From the NCBI GenBank assembly GCA_023213315.1, contig JAKCPI010002633.1, positions 62,001-126,000 on the forward strand: a stretch of DNA of 64,000 bases. The letters run 5' to 3'. A model generated the notes under the pieces. The model searched no databases. It saw nothing but the letters and a program-made list of their open reading frames with translations, and was not told the origin of the DNA. The translations under genes and the position numbers were made by a program. Positions 44,591-54,164 of the stretch are shown here, in pieces. The first letter of the stretch is position 1. The number at the start of each line of letters is the position of its first letter. The stretch is from Euborellia annulipes. Its lineage: Eukaryota > Arthropoda > Insecta > Dermaptera > Anisolabididae.

Positions 44591-46044
44591 TTTCCAAATT
44601 TATTATCTCATCAAATATTAACAAAAATTGATATAGAATAAAGAAATTGAACTATTTACAACCATTATTATTATATATTATAAATTATTATATTTGAACC
44701 ATTGACTCAGATCTGGCGACAAACATCTTAATTTCTACCAATCGGTTTTAAAGTCCTGGTCCAGTGGATGCTGAGAAAAATCTTGCTTTTTTATAATAAT
44801 TATTTTAAGGCCAATTTATCACCTCTTAAGATATACTCACTTCAAAATTTTCGTTTTTCTAAAACTAAAAATTTGTTAAGTTACTTCCTACACTTGATAA
44901 GTAGTTTCAGCGATATAACCAAATAAAAAACAGAAAGATTCATGTAATGTGTGTTTTTAAATCGAATTCAACCATATAAAATTACTTATTAATAAAGGAT
45001 TAAAGAAAAAAAATTCTAATTCAGTATTTTAAAGTCTATTATTAAGTTATTTAGTTTGGTGATACCCTATATTATCATTATTAAAATCAAATTTATGAAA
45101 AGATAACCGTGTCCGTCATTCGTTCTTTTAACTGTAGATTTAATTCATTTCTCATTTTTGACGGGGTGAGAGGGAATAGAGGGAAGATAAAAAGTCTCTA
45201 TTTAATCCAATAAACTCGTGATTCACGACTTATGAATAAAACCTCTATTTACATGACCATTTATCTTGATGGTCGCTTCATAGCAAAACTGGAAAATAAA
45301 CAAGGGGAATTTATTAAAGTAATTAGAAGAAAAAAATAAGTTAAGAAAAAAATGAATATCATATTACAATGTTTTTTTGATAATAAATAATTTATTAAAC
45401 TTTAATTTATACGATTTTTTTTTTAGATTGCTTTAAAAGAAAGTTTTTTGTTTTAATAAATAATTTTTAAGATGAATAAATAAGCGGTTATAATTTTGTA
45501 AATAAATAAAATGCCATCTGCCATATCCAAGACTAATTGTTTTTTTCGAGGTGGAAGAATGAAAATGTGGCGGTGTCAAAAAAAAAAGACGAGAAATTTA
45601 AAAGAGAAGGGAAAGAGGGGATGTCTAACCAAATATACAAACCTGTCAACAGGAATGATATTTGTTTCAAAAACAAGTTGCAATCGTTCTTTTTTTTTTC
45701 TTACGCCATCCTTGGGGAATTCTTTTCGAATTTAAAAGCAATGCTGCTACTGAATTGTCTTTCCAGATTCAAGTTTATGTTTCTATTTAGATTCTTTCGA
45801 AAAGGAAAGAAAATCAATTCCAAGAGAAATCAAAATCAATTTTTGTTATAACTTGAGAGGAACGAAATTTGCATACGCTTTTAAAAACAATATTTTAATA
45901 ATGGTCAGCAAAATAAATGTAAAAGAAAGGAAATAGAAATTTTTTTACAACAATATGGTGTTAGATTGAGACCATCTTCAAACTTTTATGATCAATCAAT
46001 TAAGTGAAATTCAATTGACATGACCAATTTTGGTATTGAGAAAC
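44591..46044. other. Unassigned AT-rich intron
   Basis: No gene recognised; the 104-residue frame at 45537-45851 is Lys/Phe-rich and looks like chance. Confidence 0.45.
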
Positions 46045-46134
46045 CAATTTAGGTATTTAATTAATGAAGGAAATCGTTGAAATGAAGAGGCAAGCAGCCA
46101 GACAGGAAGCGTCTATTGTTAAATCAAACTCCTT

Positions 46135-46184
46135 TTATACAAAACGTTTCGGCCAATTTTATTGTGCCATCTTCAGGTGTATAA
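46135..46184 (-). ncRNA. Type I hammerhead ribozyme (sense to host gene)
   Basis: On the minus strand: CTGAAGA (46176-46170), helix II GGC / GCC with a long A/T loop, GAAAC (46150-46146), triplet GTT. Helix I TATACA / TGTATA after one mismatch. Helix II is short, so activity is doubtful. Confidence 0.55.
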
Positions 46185-46343
46185 GAATTTTGAAAGAATA
46201 GAGTTGTTTAATACGACTATCATTTATCATTGTCTATGAATATACCTATGTAAATATATTTGAAAATATGATGATATATACATCGGGAATCGTAAATGGA
46301 CAGACATATTAAACAACTCTATTCTTTAAAAACTCTTATTTAA

Positions 46344-46385
46344 ATGAAGATGGCACAATAAAATTGACCGAAAAGTTTTGTATTA
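46344..46385 (+). repeat. Inactive hammerhead copy
   Basis: Opposite arm of the same fold-back: AATGAAGATGGC (first C of the core lost) and CCGAAAAGTTTTG (C15.2 lost). Core residues are broken, so no ribozyme is expected. Confidence 0.6.
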
Positions 46386-46446
46386 AAGGAGTTTGATTTA
46401 ACAATATGACCTCCAACCTGGCTGCTTTCCTCTTCATTTCAACAAT

Positions 46447-46967
46447 CAATGTAGGTATTGACAAAATAAAAAAGAAAATTATTTTTAATTCAGTCAAACA
46501 TGATCGAATAGTTATTGACCGGAATTGTTAAATGTATTTCTTCTTTTTTTATTGAATTAAAAAAACTATCGATATTGTAAATAGTTTCGGTCAATAACTA
46601 TAAGCAAACACAACCAATATTAAAATTAGACTATTTGTGTATAATAATAAATAAATTACTATAGAAACAAATCAATTTTTAAAGTAAAGATTTGGTACAG
46701 ATAGTTTCATTATGAAAATAGATTTTTTTTTTTATGTTGAGAAATAATAAAAAAGACGTAGAGAACATTTAAGAGCAAACAAATTGAAAATTCTGATTAA
46801 GTTATACTGAAAAGAAATTGTCAAATTTTTAATTTTCATGAGAATATCGAAGATTACATTATTAAAACAAAAAAAATTTGGGACTATTAGACGGTAGATA
46901 TCAATGAAAAATAATAAATATGTTCCTAGATGAATTAAGACAATTTATAAAAATATTTTTGTGGAAG
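46447..46967. other. Unassigned AT-rich intron
   Basis: An imperfect inverted repeat AGTTATTGACCGGAA / TTTCGGTCAATAACT spans 46508-46602, a possible decayed fold-back. Otherwise plain. Confidence 0.4.
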
Positions 46968-47218
46968 GATATAGAAACATGGGCGTAACTAGAGAATTTG
47001 GCTGGGGGGGGGGGGGGGCATGGGACCATCTATCCTCCGAGGGGCCTGGAAAGCCCCATATTTTCTCAATTTTTCTTGGGGTAGGGCATGAGCATTCTGG
47101 GAGGGCGCCCCCCCCAGGCACCCCCCTAGTTACGCCCATGTATAGAAATGCAGGTAGCCAAAAATAAAACACTCTCAATTCCTTTTAAATGTACAGATGT
47201 TTCGGGTAAAGTTTAATT
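46968..47218 (-). mobile_element. Hammerhead repeat fragment split by a hAT MITE
   Basis: GATATAGAAATGCAGGTAGCC and AGATGTTTCGGGTAAAGTTT match the copy at 47755 (GATATAGAAATGCAGGCAGC, AGACGTTTCGGGTAAAG). It stops in a T-run before the CTGANGA half. Confidence 0.7.
46978..47140. mobile_element. hAT MITE
   Basis: 163 bp. CATGGGCGTAACTAG to CTAGTTACGCCCATG, perfect inverted ends. Perfect 8-bp duplications TATAGAAA (46970-46977, 47141-47148). Confidence 0.92.
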
Positions 47219-47754
47219 TTTTTTTTTTAATTTATTATTTATTTATTTTTCTAACTTTTAAATATCATTTCCTTGTTTTCTCATTAAAAAACAAAGCATA
47301 TACTGCTTTTCCTTATATGAGAGTAATTTGTCACACTTTCACACTGAATGTGATTTGTGTAAAACAAACTTGTATCTTTTCCTTAAGAAAGTGTTAATGT
47401 CTTTACATTATTAATTAAAATGAAAATTTTTTACTTCTTTACGCCCAAAAAAAAAATGCTCTAAGAAACTTCCTCTGTGTCTATTTCTCAAAAACTAAAT
47501 AATTTAGTTGTAATAGTAATAAAATGTAAATCTTTTCGCCTATTTTACAACTCATACCGTTCTATTTTAATTAAATCACTCATCCGAATAAATTTTGTAT
47601 AGAGATAATATGGTCATTGTGGCTTTAGAAAAGGGCAAAAATATTTCAAAATATTCCAATATATTTGATCATTTTCAATATTTATTTGAATAATTTGGAA
47701 AATTTTTACATTTTTTTACAAAAATATTTTTAATGAAATTTAATGGCTGGTAAT
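47219..47754. other. Unassigned AT-rich intron
   Basis: No gene or bounded repeat recognised. Confidence 0.5.
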
Positions 47755-47820
47755 ATATTGAGGAAGGATATAGAAATGCAGGCAGCAAAAAAAAAAAAAA
47801 AACAAATCTCAATTCCCTTT

Positions 47821-47871
47821 AAATTCAGACGTTTCGGGTAAAGTTTATTCACCCATCTTCAGTGTACATTT
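47821..47871 (-). ncRNA. Type I hammerhead ribozyme (sense to host gene)
   Basis: Minus strand: CTGAAGA (47862-47856), helix II GGGT / ACCC with an 11-nt A/T loop, GAAAC (47835-47831), triplet GTC. Helix I: two proximal pairs (CA/TG), an internal loop, then AAAT/ATTT. The tail GCTGCCTGCATTTC follows towards 47760. Confidence 0.65.
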
Positions 47872-47984
47872 CTAGTGGGAGAGTTAAATCTCTTTGATTA
47901 TACATAGTTGTCATTATATACTACTACTTATTCTATTTAAAAAATAGCATAGATGATAAATGAATTTGAAATTTTGATATTCAG

Positions 47985-48137
47985 AGCCCTTAGGGGGGGG
48001 GGGGTGAGGCAAATGACGCCTCTGTTTGATAATATGATGATAAATACAGGTTTGAAAATTTTGTATATATTTAAATACGTTGTTTTTATGGTTCAAATAT
48101 TTGAATTCAAACCTGTATTTATTTATCATAATATTAT
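47985..48137. repeat. hAT-end relic and adjoining inverted repeat
   Basis: G-run then CAAATGACGCCTCTG (compare 13910 and the inverse at 42237). Next, ATAAATACAGGTTTGAA at 48040 is inverted as TTCAAACCTGTATTTAT to about 48122, a fold-back with a loop of about 50 bp. Confidence 0.5.
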
Positions 48138-48204
48138 CAAAATAGAATACATAGAATAACCAATGTCATCTATGTATAAATTATACTGACTTAACTCTCT
48201 CTCA

Positions 48205-48255
48205 TTAGAACTATTCACTGAAGATAGAGTTTAATAAATTCTATCTGAACCCACT
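48205..48255 (+). repeat. Hammerhead repeat relic
   Basis: CTGAAGA at 48218-48224, a possible helix II TAGA/TCTA, then CTGAACC instead of CCGAAAC. One A of the GAAA box is lost, so it is probably inactive. Confidence 0.5.
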
Positions 48256-50579
48256 CTTCTTAGACTTTTGGGTTATCAATATTGAAATGTGTCACAACCA
48301 CTGGACTCAGCGACGGGAGGAAGAGAGGAGGGGGACATTATTTTAATGGATAAGAGTCAGGCTTTAAGGTGGCGCCAGTGTAAATTGAAATCATTCTGGT
48401 CACTTATTTTAAATGTATTCAAACAATAAATCAAAAACAATATGAATAATAATTATCTTCTCACAAAGCGGACGAAAAAAAAAAGTTTGCATCACAAATT
48501 TTGTAAAAGATTCATTCAACAGAAAGGAAATCTCATGATAGCAACTGTATTCAACTATTCTTTGTTGTTAATCAATTCCGTTAAGTATTCAGATCCAATT
48601 TCATTGATCGATAATTAGAGATAGTGAAACACACAACAACCCCTCCATATACTGATTTTTTAATGAACAATCAAAGAGTATTATTTAACCAAGTGGTAGA
48701 AAAAAGTCAAACAAAAGAGATATTTGATATTAATTCGAGAAAAAAAAAAAAAACTCGAATGGGTAGAAGTTGCAAATTACATAGTGAACGGACAAAGACA
48801 GACAGAGTATTCTATTCAAAGGGAGTAAATTGGAAAAGTAAAATACAAACAGAGAGAAAACAGAATGACAGCAAAAATTAAAAAATAAAAAACTAACGAA
48901 CAAAAGTTTTGAGGCATACACAAGTCATAGAAATATGTTTACAAACTTTATTCAATTTAATTTCCTGAACCCTAATCATTCCTTTCTTTTTTTCGTTCCC
49001 TAGGCATCCGACGTAGGGAGGAGGAACAGCAATGAATTTTATTATTTAATTCAAACGACTTCCTGGGCACCCCCGTTTTCCATCTTAAAATTATTCAGCA
49101 GCCGTCTTTTTTTTTATTCCATCAATCTTAAAAATTATAATATGAATAACAAAAGGATTTGTCAAGGATTCCGATATTCAATATCTAACCCAAATATAAT
49201 ATCATTAATATAAAGTAGATTTTTTTTTCTCTTTCTTTAACTTTATAGAAAATTGCTTGGTTTATTTTCTGGGACATTCGATATTTTTTCTATGCATATA
49301 ATATAAATTGCAAAGTTGATTGATGTTTAATCTTATGTCTCTCTCTTTTTCTATGCGAATAAAAGTAGGAAGAAGAACGTCAAAGAAATGGAAGAGAGAT
49401 TGGGGTGGGAAAAAGTACATCGTCTTTGCTGCTCAAGGGACCGAGATGAAAAATGGAAGGAGTTCTTTCTTAAAAAAGAGTTTAGATTCCTTGAAATCAA
49501 CAGAGAGCTAATGTCAACATTTTATATATATTAATAAAAAAATAGCAATTCCTTTTCCATTTAAAGAATCGCTTAAAATAAGAAAAAAAAAAAATTTAAT
49601 AAATAAAATTCCTTTTATCATGATTAGCTTGTAGTAGTGCTAACATGGTATGTTTCAAGTTTTATTGGTGAAATAAGATAAGTATAAAGTGTGTAATTTC
49701 ACTAATAAAATCTTGAGATCACCTAGTGTAACATTTAATGTTGGTTAAATACAATGTTTGGAGTCGAGAATTTAAATCTAGAGTAATTAATCTAGATAAG
49801 AAAAATTTGTATAAAAAAAAAAAAAAAATTATAATTTACAATAGGTGGGGTTGAGAGACCTTGTTCAGTTCATAAAAAAATAAAATATCTTATTTATTTG
49901 AGGAGAAAAAATAAATAAGTAAAAAGTTATGCAATTAAATATTTATTAATTCATATATCCGAAAAAAATATTATTTCGGATATATGAATTAATAAATATT
50001 TAATTGTATAAATTCCGCGGCTCATATACGCGATATATATAATATCTTAAATATTATATATAATTTCTTATTTATTAATAAAAAGTTATGTTTAAATATA
50101 TTTTGTCTTTATATTTACAAAAATTTTAAACAAGATAATAAGGTCAGATTAAATAAATGGTTACCTATAAATATTGCAAAAAAAATGTTTTGTTATTTTT
50201 TCCACTTTCTTTGTTATTTTCAAATAAATTGGAAGTTTTCTTAAGTAAAGATGCTGCGCTGGATATTATAAGCAAATTTAAATAAAAAAACTTGTGTAAG
50301 TGAATAAAATCCTGAAAATAATTTTTTTTTTTTATTTAAATTTGCAAATAATATCTCTACTTAATAAGTAAACTTCCAAATATATTCGAATTAATTCTCT
50401 TCAATTCACTAAAATATATTTTATCGCATCTTTTTATTTGAGAGTGAAGTTCATAGATTGAAATTTGTAAAAAAAAAAAAACCTTTTATTGTTATATTAA
50501 AATTTTATTTTGTTGAGTTTACATTCAATTTATAACCAAGATAAACATGTTATACCTATTAGAGAGAGAAAAAAAAACT
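48256..50579. other. Unassigned AT-rich intron with two inverted repeats
   Basis: 49932-50006 is a perfect 31-bp-armed inverted repeat (CAATTAAATATTTATTAATT and its inverse). 50229-50379 is a longer imperfect one (TTGGAAGTTTTCTTAAG / CTTAATAAGTAAACTTCCAA). Both are probably MITEs without known relatives here. Confidence 0.5.
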
Positions 50580-50910
50580 TGGTTCCACTTTCTCTATTTG
50601 TCAAGTGATCGTTTGGGTTGGATGGTGTGTTATGTGGTGTGGTGTTATTGAATGTCCATGTTTTTTATGTCAAATAAACGTTTGTTAAGATATTGTTTGA
50701 TCTTGTTGGGAGCTTGGTGCTGCTGGTGTTGTTTAACAGTCAGGGTGCTCTGTCGTCGTCGTGTTCTTGTCACAAAACTGTTTACTTTGAGCTCTCCTTC
50801 ATGGTTGACTTGGGTCCCCTGGGCCTAAACATCAAGCCATATAATCTATTGACACTGCCTGGATGCACTTATCTCACGTACCTCTTGTTGAATCTCTTAT
50901 TATAATGCAA
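50580..50910. other. Less AT-rich unique block
   Basis: GTGTTATGTGGTGTGGTGTT, CTGTCGTCGTCGTGTTC, TTGGGTCCCCTGGGCC. No repeat relation in the window, no recognisable protein in the 70-residue plus frame, no splice context. Candidate conserved non-coding DNA or non-coding transcript. Confidence 0.3.
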
Positions 50911-51204
50911 ATAAACTACTCGGATTACGTAATTAGAGGGATCAGATGGAAATTATAATAAAGCATACAAATCAAAACTCGTATTTAACGAAAGAAGATA
51001 ATATAAATATATTTATATAATAGTGTGAAAAATATGTTTTGTAAACATAGCCTATAAATTAATAATTAAAAATTTCTTTGGACGAATATCAAACAACGGC
51101 ATTGGTGCTCAGATATGTGATTAAATATAAATCAAACTTTTACAAATAAAGGATGTATGGAGGCAGATGCAGTCAAGAAAAAATGCTCTGAATGATTTCA
51201 CCAA

Positions 51205-51255
51205 TCAGCTAGAAACGTTTCGGTTCATTTATTATTCACCATCTTCAGTCTCATT
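51205..51255 (-). ncRNA. Hammerhead-like core, weak helices (sense to host gene)
   Basis: Minus strand: CTGAAGA (51248-51242), GGT / ACC with a 13-nt loop, GAAAC (51221-51217), triplet GTT. Helix I has three proximal pairs (AGA/TCT). The core residues are complete but the helices are short. Confidence 0.45.
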
Positions 51256-51379
51256 ATCGGTGTATATTTTGCTCAGAGTTGGTCTAGTAATATATCATAT
51301 ACATTCATAGATATATTTGACTCACATCAAATTACCATTGCATTCATTTAAGCCAAAAAATTTCATTATATATCAATAC

Positions 51380-51760
51380 ATATCGCCTGCTGAGAATTAT
51401 AGCTGCCAAAAGTTGTTAAAACTCTTCTCTTTTGAGAGCCAAAGTGGCGAAAATGTATTTCCATTCTTTGCTATGGGTCGTTTTGATAACTTATCTACCC
51501 CAACATTAAAATAGCCTCCCTATGGGGAAATACATGGTGTGTGTCCTTCAGCTATTTTAATGCTGAAGGACACACACCATGTATTTCCCCATAGGGAGGC
51601 TATTTTAATGTTGGGGTAGATAAGTTATCAAAACGACCCATTGATTCTAGCCTATTCAATTGTTACCCGGCTATTTATTTGTTTACAAAACTTTCAAACA
51701 CCTTTTCTCGAATTGTTGAATTTCGGACTTTCCCCACTATGATTCTCAGCAGGCGATATA
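51380..51760. mobile_element. Family Z element
   Basis: Ends ATATCGCCTGCTGAGAAT and ATTCTCAGCAGGCGATATA, perfect near the tips. The inner GTGGCGAAAATGTATTTCC and TTTACAAAACTTTCAAAC match 26420-26572 and 39068-39508. Confidence 0.75.
51474..51640. repeat. Perfect 79-bp-armed hairpin
   Basis: TGGGTCGTTTTGATAACTTA.. GTGTCCTTCAGC at 51474-51552 is exactly inverted at 51562-51640, with a 9-nt loop. It is absent from the other family Z copies, so it is a recent insertion or expansion. Confidence 0.9.
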
Positions 51761-51832
51761 TAATAGTATTATATTTACAAAACAATGTATATGCTATTTT
51801 ACTCGACCAACTCAGAGCAAGATATACACCGA

Positions 51833-51882
51833 TTTATGGACTGAAGATGGTACGTAATAAATGAACCGAAACGTTACCAGCT
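51833..51882 (+). ncRNA. Hammerhead-like core, weak helices
   Basis: CTGAAGA at 51841-51847, GGT / ACC helix II, GAAAC at 51868-51872, triplet GTT. Helix I TGG/CCA after one mismatch. Opposite arm of the fold-back. Confidence 0.45.
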
Positions 51883-52344
51883 GAATGATGGAGGCATTCA
51901 GAGCTTTTTTTTTTTTTTGCTGCCTCTGCCTCCAAACATCCTTAATTAATTGTCTGCAGCCACAACTTGCAGCTCAATTTTATAATAAATCCAATTATAT
52001 GGTATGTTTTTTCAGCTTGAATTATAGTTGAGACGGAGTCAAAAAATAAAAGCTCCGACTCCTGTTTGGATGAAAAAGTAAATATTGGATTCATTTGAGA
52101 CGCTTTCCAAAAAAACCTCACGGATCGTCACTAAACCAGGCCATCGGACCTTCGATCACCCCAGTAAAAATGGGGTATATTTGGCCTACCACTAAAATAA
52201 TATATTCACAAAATATGTTAAAAAAACTTTATTTGTTCAAAAAGAAAAGAGAACCTTTAAGTAGAAGAATTTCGATGGCTGAGTGGTAATTATTAGGATC
52301 AGGAAGATGTATGGCTGCCAGCAAGTGATAAAGAAACTATTTGA

Positions 52345-52393
52345 TTATCGTCGACGTTTCGGGATCACGTCGATCCCATTTTCAGGACGATAA
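52345..52393 (-). ncRNA. Hammerhead copy with G8-to-A change (sense to host gene)
   Basis: Minus strand: helix I TTATCGTC / GACGATAA, eight perfect pairs; helix II GGGATC / GATCCC; GAAACGTC intact. The core reads CTGAAAA: the invariant G8, the general-acid nucleotide, is A. It should fold but not cleave. Confidence 0.7.
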
Positions 52394-52476
52394 ACTGTTG
52401 TTGCTTAAATGGATGCAATTTTAATTATTTATTTTGTATGAACAAAAATTGCATCCATCTAAGCAACAACAACAGT

Positions 52477-52525
52477 TTATCGTCCTGAAGATGGGATTGA
52501 CGTGATCCCGAAACGTCGAAGATAA
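52477..52525 (+). ncRNA. Type I hammerhead ribozyme
   Basis: Core CTGAAGA at 52485-52491; helix II GGGAT / ATCCC with a 7-nt loop; GAAAC at 52510-52514; triplet GTC. Helix I TTATCGTC / GAAGATAA, one mismatch. GGCTGCC follows at about 52550. Confidence 0.82.
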
Positions 52526-52591
52526 TCAAATAGTTTCTTTATCACTTGCTGGCTGCCATACATCTTCCTGATCCTAAGAAAAGAGAACCTT

Positions 52592-53586
52592 ATTAAAGAT
52601 CTATCTTAAATAAAGATCTCCAAAAAGTAGTTTTAACAATTTCAAATAAGTCAAAAGGGGAGATAATTAAAATCAATGAAGATTAATAAAAATAATTATA
52701 ATAAGAATTGTCCAACACATTTATAAAAAATATATATCTGTTCAATGGTTATTTAAAATAAAATTAAAAATATTTATTAATAATAAATTTTATAGGATCC
52801 AATAAACGTCTAAAAAATAACACCTGCAAATTTTTAAAAGGCTTTTTAATTTTTAAAAAGATAATGTTTATTTTTTTTGCCTATTTACTTCCGCTTAAGT
52901 TACCTAACCACATTTCACTTTTTTTTTTAAAGTCATTTACCTTGTGGTAAATCAAAAGTTTGTTGTTGCTGTTAATAAATAGGGAGAGTCAAAGAGAGAG
53001 AGACGAGGGGGAGGGATTAAGAAAATTATACGAATCTCTTCTGAATTACCGACATTTCTACATGCTCAAAACTTTTGTTGAGTCAGATTAATGATCTCTT
53101 TAGGAAACCTGACGACTATCTTATAAAACAAGAATCCTTTATAATCAAATTTCAAATTATACTACTTGTTTTAAACAATTAAAAGGAAGAAAAATAATTT
53201 TTTTTTAAATATTAATTAGATAAAATGTTCTTTAACTTACTTAATTTCAAGATAAAAGATTATTTTAATTTGTAAAATAACAAAAATTATTATTATTAAA
53301 AGGGAAAAGAAAATTATGGTAGCAATTTTAAGTCAAGGGAACAAATTAAATTTATTTTTTTTTAAATAAGAGCTTTTTGCCATTCATTATGCATATGTTT
53401 GACTTGGAATTATTCGAGTAGCACTTTCATTCACTTTATCTTGATCAAAATATGACTAATTAAATTTTTCATGAGTTGTTGCGGCTTAGTCTACATTAAG
53501 TTTAATGGCCTAGTCTTGGGAATTTTTATTATCATGAATAAAGGGGTTTTCAAGTGGGCTTATGTTGATTCAGAAGATTGCCTTAC
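52592..53586. other. Unassigned AT-rich intron next to the MBD exon
   Basis: No repeat or gene recognised up to the donor site. Confidence 0.5.
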
Positions 53587-53710
53587 CTTAGGGTCGAAAT
53601 TGAAGACTGCCTCGCATTTGAGAGGACACTCGAGACCGCATTTGCACGTGCCTTGAGTTTGCAGATACTGCTTCACTTGTTCCAAAGAGGTCAGGGCTGC
53701 GTTACTCGGA
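53587..53710 (-). CDS. MBD5/6: MBD5/MBD6-like gene, exon with C-terminal half of the MBD
   Basis: Internal coding exon of 124 nt. The acceptor is a good pyrimidine tract, TTGTCTGTTTTCTGTTGCAG, and the donor is CCTAAG|GTAAGG. The first base completes a codon begun in the previous exon; 41 codons follow and the exon ends in phase 0. The peptide contains [14 protein letters not shown], then [11 protein letters not shown] and VFNFDPK. This is the diagnostic second half of the MBD5/MBD6/six-banded domain, in which the Cys-Lys-Cys-Gly-Leu-Glu-Cys motif is nearly invariant. This MBD subclass lacks classical methyl-CpG binding and serves as a protein-docking domain for PR-DUB (family knowledge). The N-terminal half of the domain (the V-GW-R part) must lie in an earlier exon, beyond 53710 on this strand; I did not find it in the window. 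The reading on the plus strand here is a shadow. Confidence 0.9.
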
Positions 53711-54164
53711 CTGCAACAGAAAACAGACAAGAGGGGTTAGAAATGCATATAATATATTTAATAGCATCAGATGATAATTTTCAGAGAAATGGGGGAGGGA
53801 CAAGTATAATCTTGTGAAATATTTTCACAAAGAATAGCCAAAAAAGATTATATAATTTAGTTGCCAAAAAAAATATAATTATATGGGGGTATAGGAAAGG
53901 GATCCAAAACCCCCATAAATAAAAATTTTAAACTGTATTAAATAGTAGGTATACAAAATATTTTAATTATTTATTTAAATCTGGATTTGTACAATTGATA
54001 ATTAATTTAAAATTTTTTTTAAGGAATGTGGTCTTCATAATAAAACAACCCCTTAAAAGAAATTTTAAACAATTATTTTGTTTTAATATTGTATTTATTT
54101 TGCTTTAATATTGTATTTATATTGATTTTATGTTGTTTTGTTATTGAATTTATATTGTTTTAAT
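53711..54164. other. Unassigned AT-rich intron
   Basis: Starts with the pyrimidine tract of the MBD-exon acceptor (53711-53732). Otherwise featureless. Confidence 0.5.

Larger units (their letters stand above)
46058..46446. mobile_element. 389-bp fold-back hammerhead element
   Basis: Duplications CAATTTAGGTATT (46045-46057) and CAATGTAGGTATT (46447-46459), 12 of 13. Long arms: GTTGAAATGAAGAGG.. GCAGCC.. CAAACTCCTTTTATAC and the inverse GAGTTTGATTTAAC.. GGCTGC.. CCTCTTCATTTCAAC. Each arm holds a ribozyme reading towards the outside of the element. Confidence 0.75.
51148..51943. mobile_element. Fold-back hammerhead element with nested family Z
   Basis: Outer arms: AAGGATGTATGGAGGCAG.. CGTTTCGG.. 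ACTCAGAG.. and the inverse CCAACTCAGAGCAAG.. CCGAAACGTT.. GCTGCC.. CATCCTT. The centre holds the family Z element 51380-51760, which in turn holds a 79-bp perfect hairpin. Target duplication not clear. Confidence 0.7.
52258..52575. mobile_element. Complete 318-bp fold-back hammerhead element
   Basis: Perfect 16-bp target duplication AAGAAAAGAGAACCTT (52242-52257, 52576-52591). The left 36 bp contain TGGCTGAGTGGTA, which fits a Pol III A-box. Next come arms of about 130 bp (TTAGGATCAGGAAGATG.. GGCTGCC.. and inverse), each with a hammerhead, joined by a short AT loop near 52425. Confidence 0.85.
238..53586 (-). other. Giant phase-0 intron of the MBD5/6-like gene
   Basis: The donor GTAAGG at 53586 and the acceptor TTGCAG at 238 enclose about 53.3 kb. 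No other exon of this gene is needed to join the two coding blocks, because their peptides are contiguous in the family. The sequence is AT-rich and built almost wholly from mobile elements, listed separately, with short unassigned AT-rich stretches between them. Confidence 0.8.

Noticed and set aside
45537..45851. 104-residue plus-strand open frame
   Set aside because: Lys/Phe-rich low-complexity translation of A- and T-runs, no family likeness.
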